Positions 33,921 through 43,784 of a stretch of 64,000 bases of DNA are shown here, piece after piece (the stretch's first letter is position 1; each line of letters opens with the position of its first letter). The position numbers were made by a program, and so were the translations under genes. This DNA comes from Acidobacteriota bacterium. GTDB lineage: Bacteria > Acidobacteriota > Terriglobia > Terriglobales > Acidobacteriaceae. The DNA lies in the NCBI GenBank assembly GCA_003225055.1, contig QIAU01000143.1, forward strand, positions 1-64,000. Reading direction: 5' to 3'. The notes beneath the pieces were generated by a model that was given only the letters and a program-made list of their open reading frames with translations, was not told the DNA's origin and did not search any database.

Positions 33921-35242
33921 AGCCGGTAGTGGCGTTGCTGGTGTTCGCTGCGATAGCCCTTGCCAAGGCGGCCGGTGCAGTAGACACGTGCGACTCAGCG
34001 GCCGCGAAGAAGAATGTGGCTTGGGCCAAAAGCCGCCCGCATTCCTGGCTCGCTGATGTAGAGCACAAACAGGACGTCGAAGTGCCCAGAAACTGGTGCC
34101 ATATCTGGGAAACACACGGCGTCGACCGGCTCCAGAAGACTATCGACTTCGGCCGCGTTCTGTTCACCGGCGACGGATTGCATCCGTCAGTGGGCGGCAT
34201 CGTGCCGGGGAGCGGATTTGCCGGCGGGCTGACCTATAATCTGGAGCGTGCCTCCGAGTCGCTACCGCTACGGTACAGCGGCAGCGTCGAAGCGCGTGGG
34301 TCGTACAATCGATTCTGGGTAGCGGGCGGCAAAGTTGACATCTGGGGGAGCGGAAACAGCAGGGACGACCGGCATATTCACGCTACGCTGGAGCTGGAGC
34401 ACTACGAACTGCCGCAGCTCTCGTACTTCGGGTTGGGTAATGATAGTTTGCTCGCGAACAAGAGCCTGTTCGGGCTGTATCAGACCATAGGCGGGGGGCA
34501 TATCGAGGTGCCTTTGCCGGCCGGTCTTTTTATCGCCGGCGATTTGGCCGGGATGCATAACAGCCCATCGGGCATGCACGGCGTGTTGTCGCCTACGCTC
34601 TTCACTCCCCTCAATACACCGGCACTGGGCGTAGATACTACCTACTTGGTGGCGGGGGGCGGGATCGATTGGATCCACCCGGTGTCGCCGCGTTCGCAAG
34701 GCTTCTCCTCCTCGCTCGCCACTGGCTATCGCTTGTTCCACGCTACGAGTGGGCCGTATTCTTTCCGACGCCTCGATGCCATCTGGCAGAATCGCTACAA
34801 TCCGGCCACGAAGGCGGACCTCGGCAACATCTCAGCGACCATTCGTTTTGTCGAAGCTTATGCGCCGGCGGGGAATAAAATGCCTTTTTACCTCCAGCCG
34901 ACCATTGGAGGCACTGATATTAACAATGTAGACGTGCTGCGCAGCTACGCCGACTACCGCTTTCGCGCGCCCAACTTGTTGACCCTCCAGGCCGAATACG
35001 AGCACATAATTTGGGGACCATTCGCTCTCCTGGGATTTTACGATGTGGGCCGAATGGCGGAGCAGCGTTCCGATATTGAGATCGGCCATGTGCGCCACAG
35101 CTTCGGAGCCGGATTGATCCTGCAGCTGGGCGGCCTTCCCGTGGTGAAGTTCTACTATGCGCGGGCCGGCGAAGGAACGCATACCGCCTACACCCTGAAC
35201 ACGAACAATTTCACGTTCTCTACACCGGCGGGCGTGTTTTGA
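33917..35242 (+). CDS. Beta-barrel outer-membrane protein coupled to the phosphoesterase
   Basis: A 441-residue protein with a signal peptide (KPVVALLVFAAIALAKAAGA). Alternating aromatic-hydrophobic strands from about residue 90 on and a C-terminal Phe (FSTPAGVF) suggest an outer-membrane beta barrel of the BamA/surface-antigen type; the segment FAGGLTYNLE resembles the start of such barrels. It starts at a GTG overlapping the phosphoesterase stop, so translation is coupled. A phosphoesterase-barrel pair might cooperate in phospholipid or phosphate turnover, but this is inference. Confidence 0.78.
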   Translation: MKPVVALLVFAAIALAKAAGAVDTCDSAAAKKNVAWAKSRPHSWLADVEHKQDVEVPRNWCHIWETHGVDRLQKTIDFGRVLFTGDGLHPSVGGIVPGSGFAGGLTYNLERASESLPLRYSGSVEARGSYNRFWVAGGKVDIWGSGNSRDDRHIHATLELEHYELPQLSYFGLGNDSLLANKSLFGLYQTIGGGHIEVPLPAGLFIAGDLAGMHNSPSGMHGVLSPTLFTPLNTPALGVDTTYLVAGGGIDWIHPVSPRSQGFSSSLATGYRLFHATSGPYSFRRLDAIWQNRYNPATKADLGNISATIRFVEAYAPAGNKMPFYLQPTIGGTDINNVDVLRSYADYRFRAPNLLTLQAEYEHIIWGPFALLGFYDVGRMAEQRSDIEIGHVRHSFGAGLILQLGGLPVVKFYYARAGEGTHTAYTLNTNNFTFSTPAGVF

Positions 35243-35261
35243 CTGTCCTTCGTGAGGAACC

Positions 35262-35690
35262 ATGATCCGATGCCTACTATTTACGCTCTCCGTCCTTTTC
35301 GAGATGGCCACCTTTGGTCCCGAGCCTGGAGGAGCCTCGAACCCGCAGACTCGCATACAAGTCGTGGACGTGGATAGCGAGAGCTCACTCGAGCAGGTTT
35401 CCGTCACGCTCCGGCCACTAGGCTCGAACACTGAACTGAGATTCAGAACAACCGATGGACGAGGAGTAGCGAATTTTGGTACGCCGCCCGCGGGAGACTA
35501 TGAAGTTGAAGCCTGCAGACCCGACCATATTCCCTCCGATTGGAAACGCTGGAACGAATTGACCGAATCGGACCGAGTAACGGGAACCAAAGTGCTCAAG
35601 TTAAAGCGAAGCACGACTCGCCAGAACTGTATGTACGGGGACCAAAGGCACCGGAGGCACGCGGGTAGCAGGGCAGCAATAGCTCGCTAA
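35262..35690 (+). CDS. Small exported protein with carboxypeptidase-regulatory-like domain
   Basis: A 142-residue protein beginning 19 bases after the barrel gene, probably same operon. An N-terminal hydrophobic stretch (MIRCLLFTLSVLFEM) is a possible signal. Residues about 30-100 read RIQVVDVDSESSLEQVSVTL, TTDGRGVANFGTPPAGDYEV, a beta-sandwich like the N-terminal domain of the Oar-type receptors. The C-terminus is basic and may be out of register. Likely a periplasmic or surface adhesin-like module. Confidence 0.62.
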   Translation: MIRCLLFTLSVLFEMATFGPEPGGASNPQTRIQVVDVDSESSLEQVSVTLRPLGSNTELRFRTTDGRGVANFGTPPAGDYEVEACRPDHIPSDWKRWNELTESDRVTGTKVLKLKRSTTRQNCMYGDQRHRRHAGSRAAIAR

Positions 35691-36104
35691 AACCATACAG
35701 CGCGGTATTCGTCGGGCAGGCTCTTCAGCCGACGCAGACCGGTCTTCAAGGGGGACAAGGGTGAGTCCGCCACAGTCTGGGACTGTGGCGCTTCCGGCCA
35801 CGAAAATTCCGATTCCCCGTCGCGAACTCGCCGATACCATACGATTTCGGCGCCGCAAAGGAAGCGTAGCTGTTCTGGAATCCTCTTTTTGTCGGATAGA
35901 ACCCCGGGCCCACGCGATAGCGTCGGCGCTAATACCTAACCCGGCGGAGCCGGAACCAAAAAATGCAAACTCGGACATTTTCAAGAATGCCTTCAAACCG
36001 GGCATAAACATTGGTCGAATCACCACCCACCGGAAATTTCTTGCCAGAAACAGCAAACATCTATGCACAGAGGCTAAATCCTGCGTGAATTCGACTGTTT
36101 TCTT
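35691..36104. other. No gene recognised
   Basis: About 410 bases. Frames on both strands are open for up to 155 codons but have no recognisable motif, and the region lies against an IS remnant. Confidence 0.45.
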
Positions 36105-36680
36105 TCAAATTTGGCCGCAAATCCAGCATTCCGTAATCACGGGCATGGAGTGAAAACAACAGGCCAAGGGTTCCTCGCTGCCCGCCCAGGTTCCGGCATC
36201 GCCACGCCGCAGTTCCACATCCCACAAGAACGAGGAGTTCGCTTCTACACAGAGCAGCGGATCATAGGACCGCTTGCCGCGGTGGCGCGGATTGTAGCCC
36301 ACCTCAGCGCCTTCCTGATGGCCAAAGACGGTGAGCACCATGCTATCCAGATCCAGAATTAACCGCGAGCGGTGCTCGGGTTGGTGAATGAACCGCTGCA
36401 ACAGGTAATCATTGACCCGGTGTAGTTGTTCTCGGAAATCAGGATCAGCCTGCAATAAAAGTCGGCGCAAGCTTTCCGGATGAAGGTAACTGGGAAGACC
36501 GGTCAAATACTGAAACGTGACAGCGGAACCTAACAGCGACGCTGTCTCTAAACGATCCAAGCCCAGGATGATGGGAGAGAGCAAGGAGAGGATCATTTTG
36601 GGAGAGCTGGTAGTCATGCTTGCGCCGGGGGTAGCGCAAATGCCGAGTTAGGAAGCGGGGCAATCCGTTTTATCCAGCTG
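36105..36680 (-). mobile_element. IS1380-family transposase remnant
   Basis: The minus strand reads ILGLDRLETASLLGSAVTFQ, YLTGLPSYLHPESLRRLLLQ, the first catalytic Asp region RSRLILDLDSMVLTVFGHQE and GYNPRHRGKRSYDPLLCVEA, all IS1380-type. Upstream text (FLTRHLRYPRRKHDYQLS) is in another frame. After EPLACCFHSMP the frame is lost, and the second half of the DDE domain is missing. Inactive. Confidence 0.75.
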
Positions 36681-37850
36681 ATAAAGCGCGGCAGTATTCG
36701 TCTTCTCCCACTCTTTCCAGTCGTTAGCACGTATATGCGGGGACTGGCATCATTCTCCGCGACGTGCACAGTGTTGGCGAAATGGAGAGTATTCACCCAC
36801 TGCAAGTGCTGATTCTGCGAGCCCGACCGCGGTCGGTTTCGGATCAATCACGAGGTCGAAGCCATAACTATCAAGTATCCGATTCGGGCGGAATCCGCTA
36901 TGCGAGGTTACCCTTTTGCCGGCTCCACCATGCCCTGTCTGGTAGCACCACGGTGAACCATCACGATGCCGTGGACCACGATCAATCGTGTCCGCTTTTT
37001 GAGGTTCCCACCGACAAGGTTCGGAAGTCTGGCACTCGCATGTGGCCGATGAGCCCCATGCAGTTGGGGCAGGGGCCTGCTGCGGAGCCATACCTGGCCT
37101 GCCTCTTTCACCTCTCCGGGTGCAAACCAAAACCTGTCCGCCTCTCCGCTTTTTAAATCTCTAGGGCGAGTCGATCTTTTTGCCCCTTGCCCTTTTCGAA
37201 TCCGGATACGACGAGCAGCACGATATCGCTCGGTAGCGCATGCTAGCCCACCATGAACTCGTCTTCTCAGATTCGTGACCTCGCTCTCAACACCCAAACC
37301 TCCTACCTGGTAACTTTTTCCCTCGGTCAATTGAACTGAACACTGGTCGGAGAGCAATGGCAGTCTTTAGACGCCGACAAGCTCCTTGGAAATCAAAAAA
37401 TGTTCTCGACTGCTCGGGATGGATGGATCAATATATCCGAGCAAAAGGAAACAGAAAGTGGGTCAAGTTATCTGAGCGCTATGGGCGGGTGCGTAGCTAG
37501 CTATAGCTAATAAGAACCTGGCGTGCCTGTCCGGCTCGGTGACGACAAGGGTTTCGGCGCACGGCACGTCGACCCCAAAGCAACTAATTTCTGGACGTCC
37601 TGAAGGGTTCTTTAGAGTCCGGGTTTAAGTGGCGTAATTCGCCCTGGACTTGTCCCGTATTTGGTCCCGCATTCTGCAACCACGCGCAGGAAGGCGAAGT
37701 TAGTGTAGAATCCATGCCGTTTTCGAGCACAGAAAGGAAATCCCGCATAAGGGAGTACCTTCTTTACCCATCGATGCCCCCTGTTCGACAGCTCGAATAG
37801 ATTCCGGTTCAGGTTGCAGCGGAGACTGGTTCGGCCGAAGCGAGGTAGCG
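36681..37850. other. Long stretch with no gene recognised
   Basis: About 1.17 kb. Overlapping frames on both strands of 80-150 codons show no known motif. A 12-base perfect palindrome TAGCTATAGCTA lies at 37498-37509, and a related AGCTATAGCT palindrome lies beyond the next gene (38910-38919). Confidence 0.45.
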
Positions 37851-38795
37851 ATGAGAATTAAAACCTGTGGCTCTCTCGTGTTCGTAGCCTTATCCATCAT
37901 GATTGCTTGTCCTCCACCCAATTCCCCCACCAAGCCAATCGAGCAGAAGTATTACGCGGCCGGTAGCTGGACGGTCACCGTCAGCAAGGGAATTGCTTGT
38001 TGCGACTCTCTGGGGAATAAATTTGATCTCTACTATCCCACCAGCTTAGGCGCGAACGGCTTCCTGCATCCCATTCTGACCTGGGGGAACGGAAGCAATG
38101 CGGTCCCCAGCCAATACGATTATTTGCTCACGCACATGGCTTCCTGGGGTTTCGTCGTCATCGCCACGGAGGACAAAACCACCGGCCTGGGGCAGACCAT
38201 CATTGACGGAGCCAATTACCTGGTTGGCAAGAACAACGATTCCGCAAGCCCTTTCTATCATAAGCTCAACGTGAGCCAGATCGGGACTTTTGGCCACTCT
38301 CAAGGTTCCCAAGGTGCCATCAACGCCCTTATAAATTCTGCCGGCCTTATTAAAACGGCGATTCCGATCGAATTGCCGGCTACTATCTGGTGCAGCCTGG
38401 GCCCCAGCTGTGCCGATACCAGTCACCTGACGTCGGGATCGGTATTCTTCATAGATGGCTCCGCAGACGTTCCCATATCGCCGCCAACCCAGGATCCCGC
38501 GATCCAGGGTGAGCAATCCATCCAGGCTTTCTACAACGCGGTACCGACTAACGTTCCTAAGGTCAAGGGGACTCTCATCGGCCCCAACCATAATGACGTC
38601 CAGGGCCAGCCCGACTGCTTGCGTGCCTCATTCCCCTGCGTGAACGGTGTCTATGGATACCTCGGCTATCCGACTGCTTGGTTCATGTATCAGCTCCAGG
38701 GCGATACCTTTGCGCACGGGGCTTTTGTGAATGGCACGGGGGAAATGTTCGCAGAAACCACCAACTGGGAATTTGTGGGTAGCAATATACCGTAG
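37851..38795 (+). CDS. Exported chlorophyllase-like alpha/beta hydrolase
   Basis: A 314-residue lipoprotein-like or secreted hydrolase. The signal region SLVFVALSIMIAC has a lipobox-like ending (MIAC). The catalytic serine lies in IGTFGHSQGSQGA (GxSxG), a likely Asp in SVFFIDGSADVPIS, and the His in IGPNHNDVQG. The motif FVVIATEDKTTG resembles chlorophyllase and polyester-degrading (PET hydrolase-like) enzymes. It probably cleaves esters outside the cell. It stands alone between IS debris and the SRAP remnant. Confidence 0.85.
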   Translation: MRIKTCGSLVFVALSIMIACPPPNSPTKPIEQKYYAAGSWTVTVSKGIACCDSLGNKFDLYYPTSLGANGFLHPILTWGNGSNAVPSQYDYLLTHMASWGFVVIATEDKTTGLGQTIIDGANYLVGKNNDSASPFYHKLNVSQIGTFGHSQGSQGAINALINSAGLIKTAIPIELPATIWCSLGPSCADTSHLTSGSVFFIDGSADVPISPPTQDPAIQGEQSIQAFYNAVPTNVPKVKGTLIGPNHNDVQGQPDCLRASFPCVNGVYGYLGYPTAWFMYQLQGDTFAHGAFVNGTGEMFAETTNWEFVGSNIP

Positions 38796-38873
38796 TCAGA
38801 TAGCCGGCTAAGAGCCCGCTTTCGCACAGCATGTGCTCTTCCCGCTATCTCCACTCTCCGGTCAACAATGGCC

Positions 38874-39377
38874 TCAGCTACTTTTGGCGCAAAAGCGGAA
38901 AGTAGTTAAGCTATAGCTAAAGCCTGTTGAAAAACCCAGGGCTGACACGCAAAGTGGCTCGGCTTTTGGGATGGTTCGACAGAGAAGGTGAGCAACCGCA
39001 CCCTCATCGCCCACGCGTGCAGCCTGCCGGGGCCTGGAGTAATCCATTTCCTTTTGCTCGCGGGCAGCACAAGTGGGCGCATGGATTGCCGTCATTCTAG
39101 ACAAAGCGGGACAACTGCTGGAGGTCGAAACTCCCCCGACGGGGCCGAGCGAGAGGCCCTTGGTAGCTATGGATGGATCCTTTGCCCAGGACGGAATGAG
39201 TCCCCAGCGGATCAGCGATAGCTCTCGGACGGATTCCCTGGGATTTTGGCGAATGACTGGGATGAGCTGTGTGGGGGCGATGTTGTAACGCGGAGTCCAT
39301 TGTTCTTCGGGGGAATCGGTATCGAAGTATTCCTCAAGAATCTCTTTTCTCCGCGAAAGCCGATAGCGACCGCACAT
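38874..39377 (-). pseudogene. SOS-response-associated peptidase (SRAP/YedK-like), truncated
   Basis: The first 71 residues are typical of SRAP: MCGRYRLS with catalytic Cys2, TPRYNIAPTQLIPVI and LIRWGLIPSWAKDPSIA. Cys2 of this family crosslinks to abasic sites in single-stranded DNA. After residue 71 (about 39165) the match ends; the conserved NARSET, FYEW and catalytic His segments are absent. The frame runs on to 38874 with unrelated text. The active-site start is kept but the fold cannot form. Confidence 0.82.
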
Positions 39378-39500
39378 CGAACGATTATGCCAGATGGGCC
39401 CGGCAATTCAGATGAAGCCCTTGGGTGGCAAAGCTGTTTCGTGACCCAGGGAATGACAATCGCCCTGGGCTAAACGGAATGTTCGTTAGGGACAGTCTCG

Positions 39501-41234
39501 CTATTTCGCAGAGATGATGGTCGAGCCGCTGATCTGGCGAGTGAACGTCGCCAGCGGACTTGAGTTGTTGTAGTCATCGGCGTAGTTGATCATCTCCGAG
39601 CCGTCCAGATACAGGCCGGGAGCGAAGTATTCAGCAAGGTTGCGCGTGCCACTGGCGCAGCCGGTGCCGTTGGTGCAGATGGCTCCTTGGTGCATCACGC
39701 CCGTCACCGTGGTCTGCGCGAAAGTCGGGATGCTGGCGAGGGCGTTCTGTGACTGCGAGAAGTAGATCCGCCACTGCGCGGTTGTGTCGTTGTTGCTGGT
39801 CGAGCTCGTGCCCCACCAGGTGAGGTTGACCTTGCCGGAGTCTCCCGCCGTGATCCACGGTCCGATGGCGCTCTTCGTCCCGGACCCGTTGCTGACACGC
39901 ACCGGGACCGACCACGTTGCTGCCTGGTCCTGCGAGACGGTCAGAAAGACGCTATGGCTGTCGGAGAACGCGATGTAAAGATTGTCCGCGCGGTCGACGG
40001 CGAGCGACGGGAAGACGTTGACCAGCGAGGTCCCTGGCGCGGCAGTGTACACGAGCTTCACAATGAAGCTCTTGCCTCCGTCGGTCGAGCGCGCGATGTA
40101 CAGCGTGTTGCCTGTCGAACCGAAGAAGACGGTATAAACGTTTCCGCTGGGAGCGACCTCGATGTTCCCCTGGTCGCCCGGCTGGATCCCCAGTTCCGGC
40201 GTCGTGATAGGCGTGATCTGCGGCCAAGTGGTACCGCCGTCGAATGACTTGGCCACGAAGATCGACTCCGTTCCTACCAGCAAAACGCCCAATTGTTTGT
40301 ACGTCAGATACAGCTCGTTAGCGCCGTGCGCGGCGATCCACTGCCGGTCCACCAGCGGTAGGTCGGAGGAGAATGGATTGACGAGCCAGGTGTTGCCACC
40401 GTCGGTCGAGGTGCTCTGCGTGGAGGAGCCAAGCCACAGCGAGTTCACGTAGACGCTGCCTGTGCTACCGATAGCAAGGTCTTCGTCGCCGCCACCGGCG
40501 CCCAGCCCGCGCGCTACCGCGGCCGCTGCCTGCGCGCCGTCAGGCTGGCCGAGATACTGGAACGAGTTGCCGCCGTTCATGGACTTCCAGACGTCGGTGC
40601 CCGCGGGCACACCCTGGATTGCCGCAGTGTAGATGTTGCCCAGCGCATCGGTGCGTACCCGCGCTTCGAGGTCTTGCACGCCGAAGATCAGGTCATTCGG
40701 ACCGGGCAGCGTCTGCGGCTTACTAAAGGTGAAATTGCCGGACTTGTAGCGCGCCCTGCCGACCGGGCTAGTCGGCTCCGGTCCTAGCATCGCCTGGCCG
40801 GAGTAGGTTGCGTTCACTGTCGCGAAGGCGACCACCTGCACGGTGTAGGTCCCGGAGGGCAGTTGGCCGCAGTCGGCCAGCTCGAAGTTCGTCATACCCT
40901 GGGCTGAGGAGCAGACGGTATTGCCGGCGCTGTCGGAGATATAGAGATCGAAGTCGTTGGTGTTGCTCGACCAGTTCAGGCCGACTTGAACGACATAACC
41001 GGGATTGGAGGAATAGAAGGTGCTGGGCACGCTCACCTGGAGCGTGTACCTGTCGCAGGTGGCGCCGGTACAGAGCGAAGGGTCGCCGGTCACGGCGGTG
41101 TACGGCCCGCCGGCCCAGTTCACTGCGCTGGTCTGCCCACTGGCAGGCGCGGATAAGGTTCCGCTGCTGGGCGTGGCCGCCAAGGCACACGACGTGATGG
41201 ATACCAAGCAAAGTACCGTGAAGACAGGTCGCAT
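39501..41234 (-). CDS. Exported BNR-repeat (sialidase-like) protein with PPC domain
   Basis: A 577-residue protein. The ATG at 41234 has a GGAGGAAAAAGCT site and a signal peptide (VFTVLCLVSITSCALAA); reading upstream to 41483 is not needed. Residues about 35-150 are a PPC-like beta domain (FDLYISDSAGNTVCSS, LPSGTYTVQVVAF). Then come BNR/Asp-box repeats: STDGGNTW, SFDGGTTW, STDGGKSF and SQDQAATW, forming a beta-propeller. The catalytic arginine triad of true sialidases was not identified, so carbohydrate binding is a safer statement than hydrolysis. Confidence 0.85.
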   Translation of the reverse strand: MRPVFTVLCLVSITSCALAATPSSGTLSAPASGQTSAVNWAGGPYTAVTGDPSLCTGATCDRYTLQVSVPSTFYSSNPGYVVQVGLNWSSNTNDFDLYISDSAGNTVCSSAQGMTNFELADCGQLPSGTYTVQVVAFATVNATYSGQAMLGPEPTSPVGRARYKSGNFTFSKPQTLPGPNDLIFGVQDLEARVRTDALGNIYTAAIQGVPAGTDVWKSMNGGNSFQYLGQPDGAQAAAAVARGLGAGGGDEDLAIGSTGSVYVNSLWLGSSTQSTSTDGGNTWLVNPFSSDLPLVDRQWIAAHGANELYLTYKQLGVLLVGTESIFVAKSFDGGTTWPQITPITTPELGIQPGDQGNIEVAPSGNVYTVFFGSTGNTLYIARSTDGGKSFIVKLVYTAAPGTSLVNVFPSLAVDRADNLYIAFSDSHSVFLTVSQDQAATWSVPVRVSNGSGTKSAIGPWITAGDSGKVNLTWWGTSSTSNNDTTAQWRIYFSQSQNALASIPTFAQTTVTGVMHQGAICTNGTGCASGTRNLAEYFAPGLYLDGSEMINYADDYNNSSPLATFTRQISGSTIISAK

Positions 41235-42140
41235 AGCTTTTTCCTCCAGAGAATGCCAAGCTGGGCCGCTTAGGACACTAAGAGTTGTGCTCAGGTTGCG
41301 CAGGAACTCCAGCTTATTGCCAGCACGGTGGGGTTGGGCTATCCCGATAAGAGCCAAAAAAACGCCATCAGCAAGCCCTTGGGAAGGAACCAGCGAGGTT
41401 GACTGGGCCGATCCTCGATATATATCCTCCACACCCTCCCCCAACGGTGTGGCAGAAACGGGCGCGACCATACTGTGCTTCAAGTGGAAACTACATAAGG
41501 TAGTTTCTGTAGGAAGCTAAGGGAAACACTGTATCTTTTCGGGGTCGTGGTCGTGGCTCGCACTCTTGTCCCAGCACAGCAAAGCTAAATTAAATTACAC
41601 GGACAAAAACTTGCCTGCTGCTCGGTGTACCAAAGCACCCGGCTTGGCTATTCATCTGCTCTGCTGTATGGCAACCAGTAAGTCGGATGGTCTTGAATGA
41701 GAGACGACGGCGACTGGTGCACACTTTGCAAGGCCCGCCCGCGCACGAACGTGGGAAACGGCAGTGCCGGTGCTCCCTGAGTCCTCAGGAAAGGCATTGC
41801 CCACAATTCAGAGAGCCTGTTGTGAGAATCCCGCAAGTCAGCGCCCAACCCTGACAGTCGGCCGTCACGGTCGTCGTTGTCCAAAACGAAAGCGCCCCCG
41901 GCTCATTGAGCCATGAGGCGCTCGTCGAACAGCCCTCCCCCAGAACTGCTCACCGACAAAGTAGATGCTCCCCTGAAAATGGTAAATGGCACAACAGTGA
42001 TCAGAACATAGCACCGGTCGGCTAAGGTTTTGGCAGTAGAGCGGATCGGAGCACGACTCTGCCTGAACCAGCGTTCTGTGGCCAACATTATTGCCAAGCA
42101 GCGCACACCAACTGCTCGTTTGGCCTCAAGACTTCCTGAT
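41235..42140. other. No gene recognised
   Basis: About 900 bases. Upstream of the BNR protein it must contain that gene's promoter. No frame has a recognisable motif. Confidence 0.45.
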
Positions 42141-42480
42141 CTACGCGTGCTTCTGCTTGGCTCTCCATTTCGCCCATCTGGCACGTTGGGCGGGCAGCCA
42201 TGCGCTTCCGCGCGGCTGCCGAAACTGGATGCCTCGCCTCACGAATGTTGTGTTTCTGAGAGCGTCGCGGACCTTTTAGGCCAGCCCAACGTGCCTTCTG
42301 AGCTCGTGAAATACGTCGACGTCCGCCAGCCGAGAGTGCATGACGACGTCGTGGCTGAGCACGGTCTAAGTGAAACGCTCCTTGGAGCGCAGATATCGCT
42401 TGCTCGAGCTGGCTCAATTGCACGATTGCCCGTCTACGCTCCTGCTCTAATTGATTCAGAACCGAGGTCAATGTGGACAT
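42141..42480 (-). pseudogene. Basic repeat protein (H1-like, AQKARWA motif), frameshifted near the 3' end
   Basis: ATG at 42480 starts MSTLTSVLNQLEQERRRAIV, a coiled-coil N-terminus, then a basic repeat RHALSAGGRRRISRAQKARW. A second copy RHPVSAAARKRMAA then needs a one-base correction near 42190 to read AQRARWAKWRAKQKHA and stop at 42141. Such Ala/Lys/Arg repeats resemble histone-H1-like or DNA-binding proteins. As sequenced, the frame continues to 42088 with unrelated residues. Confidence 0.65.
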
Positions 42481-42585
42481 GGCACAGCATTGTAACAACA
42501 CGTGTTCAGATACCCGAGTGGGCGCGTTAATGACCGGCCACACAGCAAGTCGAGTGCTGAGTAGGAACACCTTTGGAGGATTGGC

Positions 42586-42966
42586 ATGGAAAATACCGCA
42601 TCACGCAACAACGAAGTACTTCATCCCGAGCAGGCTGCTGCCAGAGCGGCGTTGCTCCGAGAATGTGAAAAGCTGGCAGCTGCTGGGATTACCTTCGTCG
42701 CGGTTCACTTCGATGGTTACGGTGATGATGGAGCCACCGAGGAAGTGAAGTGCTACAAGAGCAACTGCTATGGCTCTAACGAGAGCGAATCAGTGGATTA
42801 TGACGCGGCCCATTTGCAGGACCACTTCGAGGCCCTCGTTCCCTTCGGATACGAGAATGATTGCGGCGGGTTTGGGGACGTTGTCCTGGACGTGGGCGCC
42901 AGGAAACTTGCGGTTGAACGAAACGACCGGTTCGAAGATTACACGACCACGACGTACGAGGTTTAG
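42586..42966 (+). CDS. DUF6878-like small protein
   Basis: A 126-residue acidic protein with FVAVHFDGYGDDGATEEVKC, NDCGGFGDVVLDVGARKLAV and ERNDRFEDYTTTTYEV. This matches from memory the DUF6878 type found on plasmids and mobile regions. The ribosome site is GGAGG with good spacing. It is complete. A DUF6915-like gene starts 3 bases later, but is broken. Function unknown. Confidence 0.7.
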   Translation: MENTASRNNEVLHPEQAAARAALLRECEKLAAAGITFVAVHFDGYGDDGATEEVKCYKSNCYGSNESESVDYDAAHLQDHFEALVPFGYENDCGGFGDVVLDVGARKLAVERNDRFEDYTTTTYEV

Positions 42967-42968
42967 CC

Positions 42969-43378
42969 ATGGCTCACCCACTTAAGCATGCTGAGATCAG
43001 TTGCCAGAAATTCGGCGGAAGGCCAAACGACTACATCGCAATCCACAACTGGTTCGACGAGTCGAAAGCTTAAATTACGGACTTCCGGCATCGCTGCCTC
43101 CGCCATCACAGACGGGATTTTCGTCGCGGAAAAACTATTCGGGGTAGCCATCACGAACAGTGGCGAAAAAACAAGTGCCGGTGCGCTACATCGGAGAACA
43201 ACATGTGAAAGACGATCTGGGACGCATTCCCACCGTGCAGGACTGGATTAGTCAGCTCAGACCGCAGCGCTGGATGTACGGGCGGCACCTAGAGTTGGAA
43301 GCTAGCGACGCGGACCCACGTCACGCTGAGAAATATAGTACTAACGAGGCTCCGCCTCAGACCGACGAGTCATGCTAA
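42969..43378 (+). pseudogene. DUF6915-like protein, stop and frameshifts
   Basis: ATG at 42969 reads MAHPLKHAEISCQKFGGRPN and DYIAIHNWFDESKA, then TAA. The same frame goes on as ITDFRHRCLRHH; another frame gives DGIFVAEKLFGVAITNSG, and a third KKQVPVRYIGEQHVKDDLGR and IPTVQDWI. All belong to one family of about 130 residues. The 3' end runs into a dispersed repeat at 43275. With the DUF6878-like gene it forms a pair that I associate with plasmid accessory regions. Confidence 0.72.
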
Positions 43379-43727
43379 GCTTTCAACGAACACTCACGAT
43401 CTTCGGCCTCTTGGATGCTAGCGAAGGCCCCTCTATCAGCGGCAACATGAACCCACCTTTTGCGGGTTTTCCGATTCCCGACCATTCGGGAACGAGCCAA
43501 CTCAGGCAACCCGCCGCATTGGGCTGCCCAGCATCCCTCCCGGCCAAGTATGCGGATGTGCAAAACACCGCTCTGCACACCTGCGTGATAGTGTGCCTCC
43601 CGAAAAAAACTTGACTCATTTACAACAAGTTTTGCTATCCAAGGTTTCTAGGGTTGGCGAGGAGGCAATTGGGGTAACAGCAAAGAGCAGACGGAACGCC
43701 GCGGCTTACTGGTTGTACCTGATTCCA
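43275..43727 (+). repeat. Dispersed repeat, copy A, split by about 314 bases
   Basis: Bases 43275-43338 match 57348-57412, and 43653-43727 match 57419-57493 with about four differences in 75 positions. In the copy at 57 kb the two halves are almost contiguous; here 314 bases of unrelated sequence lie between them. The pieces start TGTACGGGCGGCAC and GTTGGCGAGGAGGCAATTGG. This suggests a small mobile insertion in this copy. Confidence 0.7.
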
Positions 43728-43784
43728 ATTGAAGCCAAGGAAGTATTGCTCGTGCGCGCACCTGTTTCGGGGCCAGCTGGAACC

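Noticed and set aside
36750-37360. Overlapping 125-150-codon frames on both strands
   Set aside because: A CPNC-like peptide appears in one minus frame, but there is no second metal site or family match.
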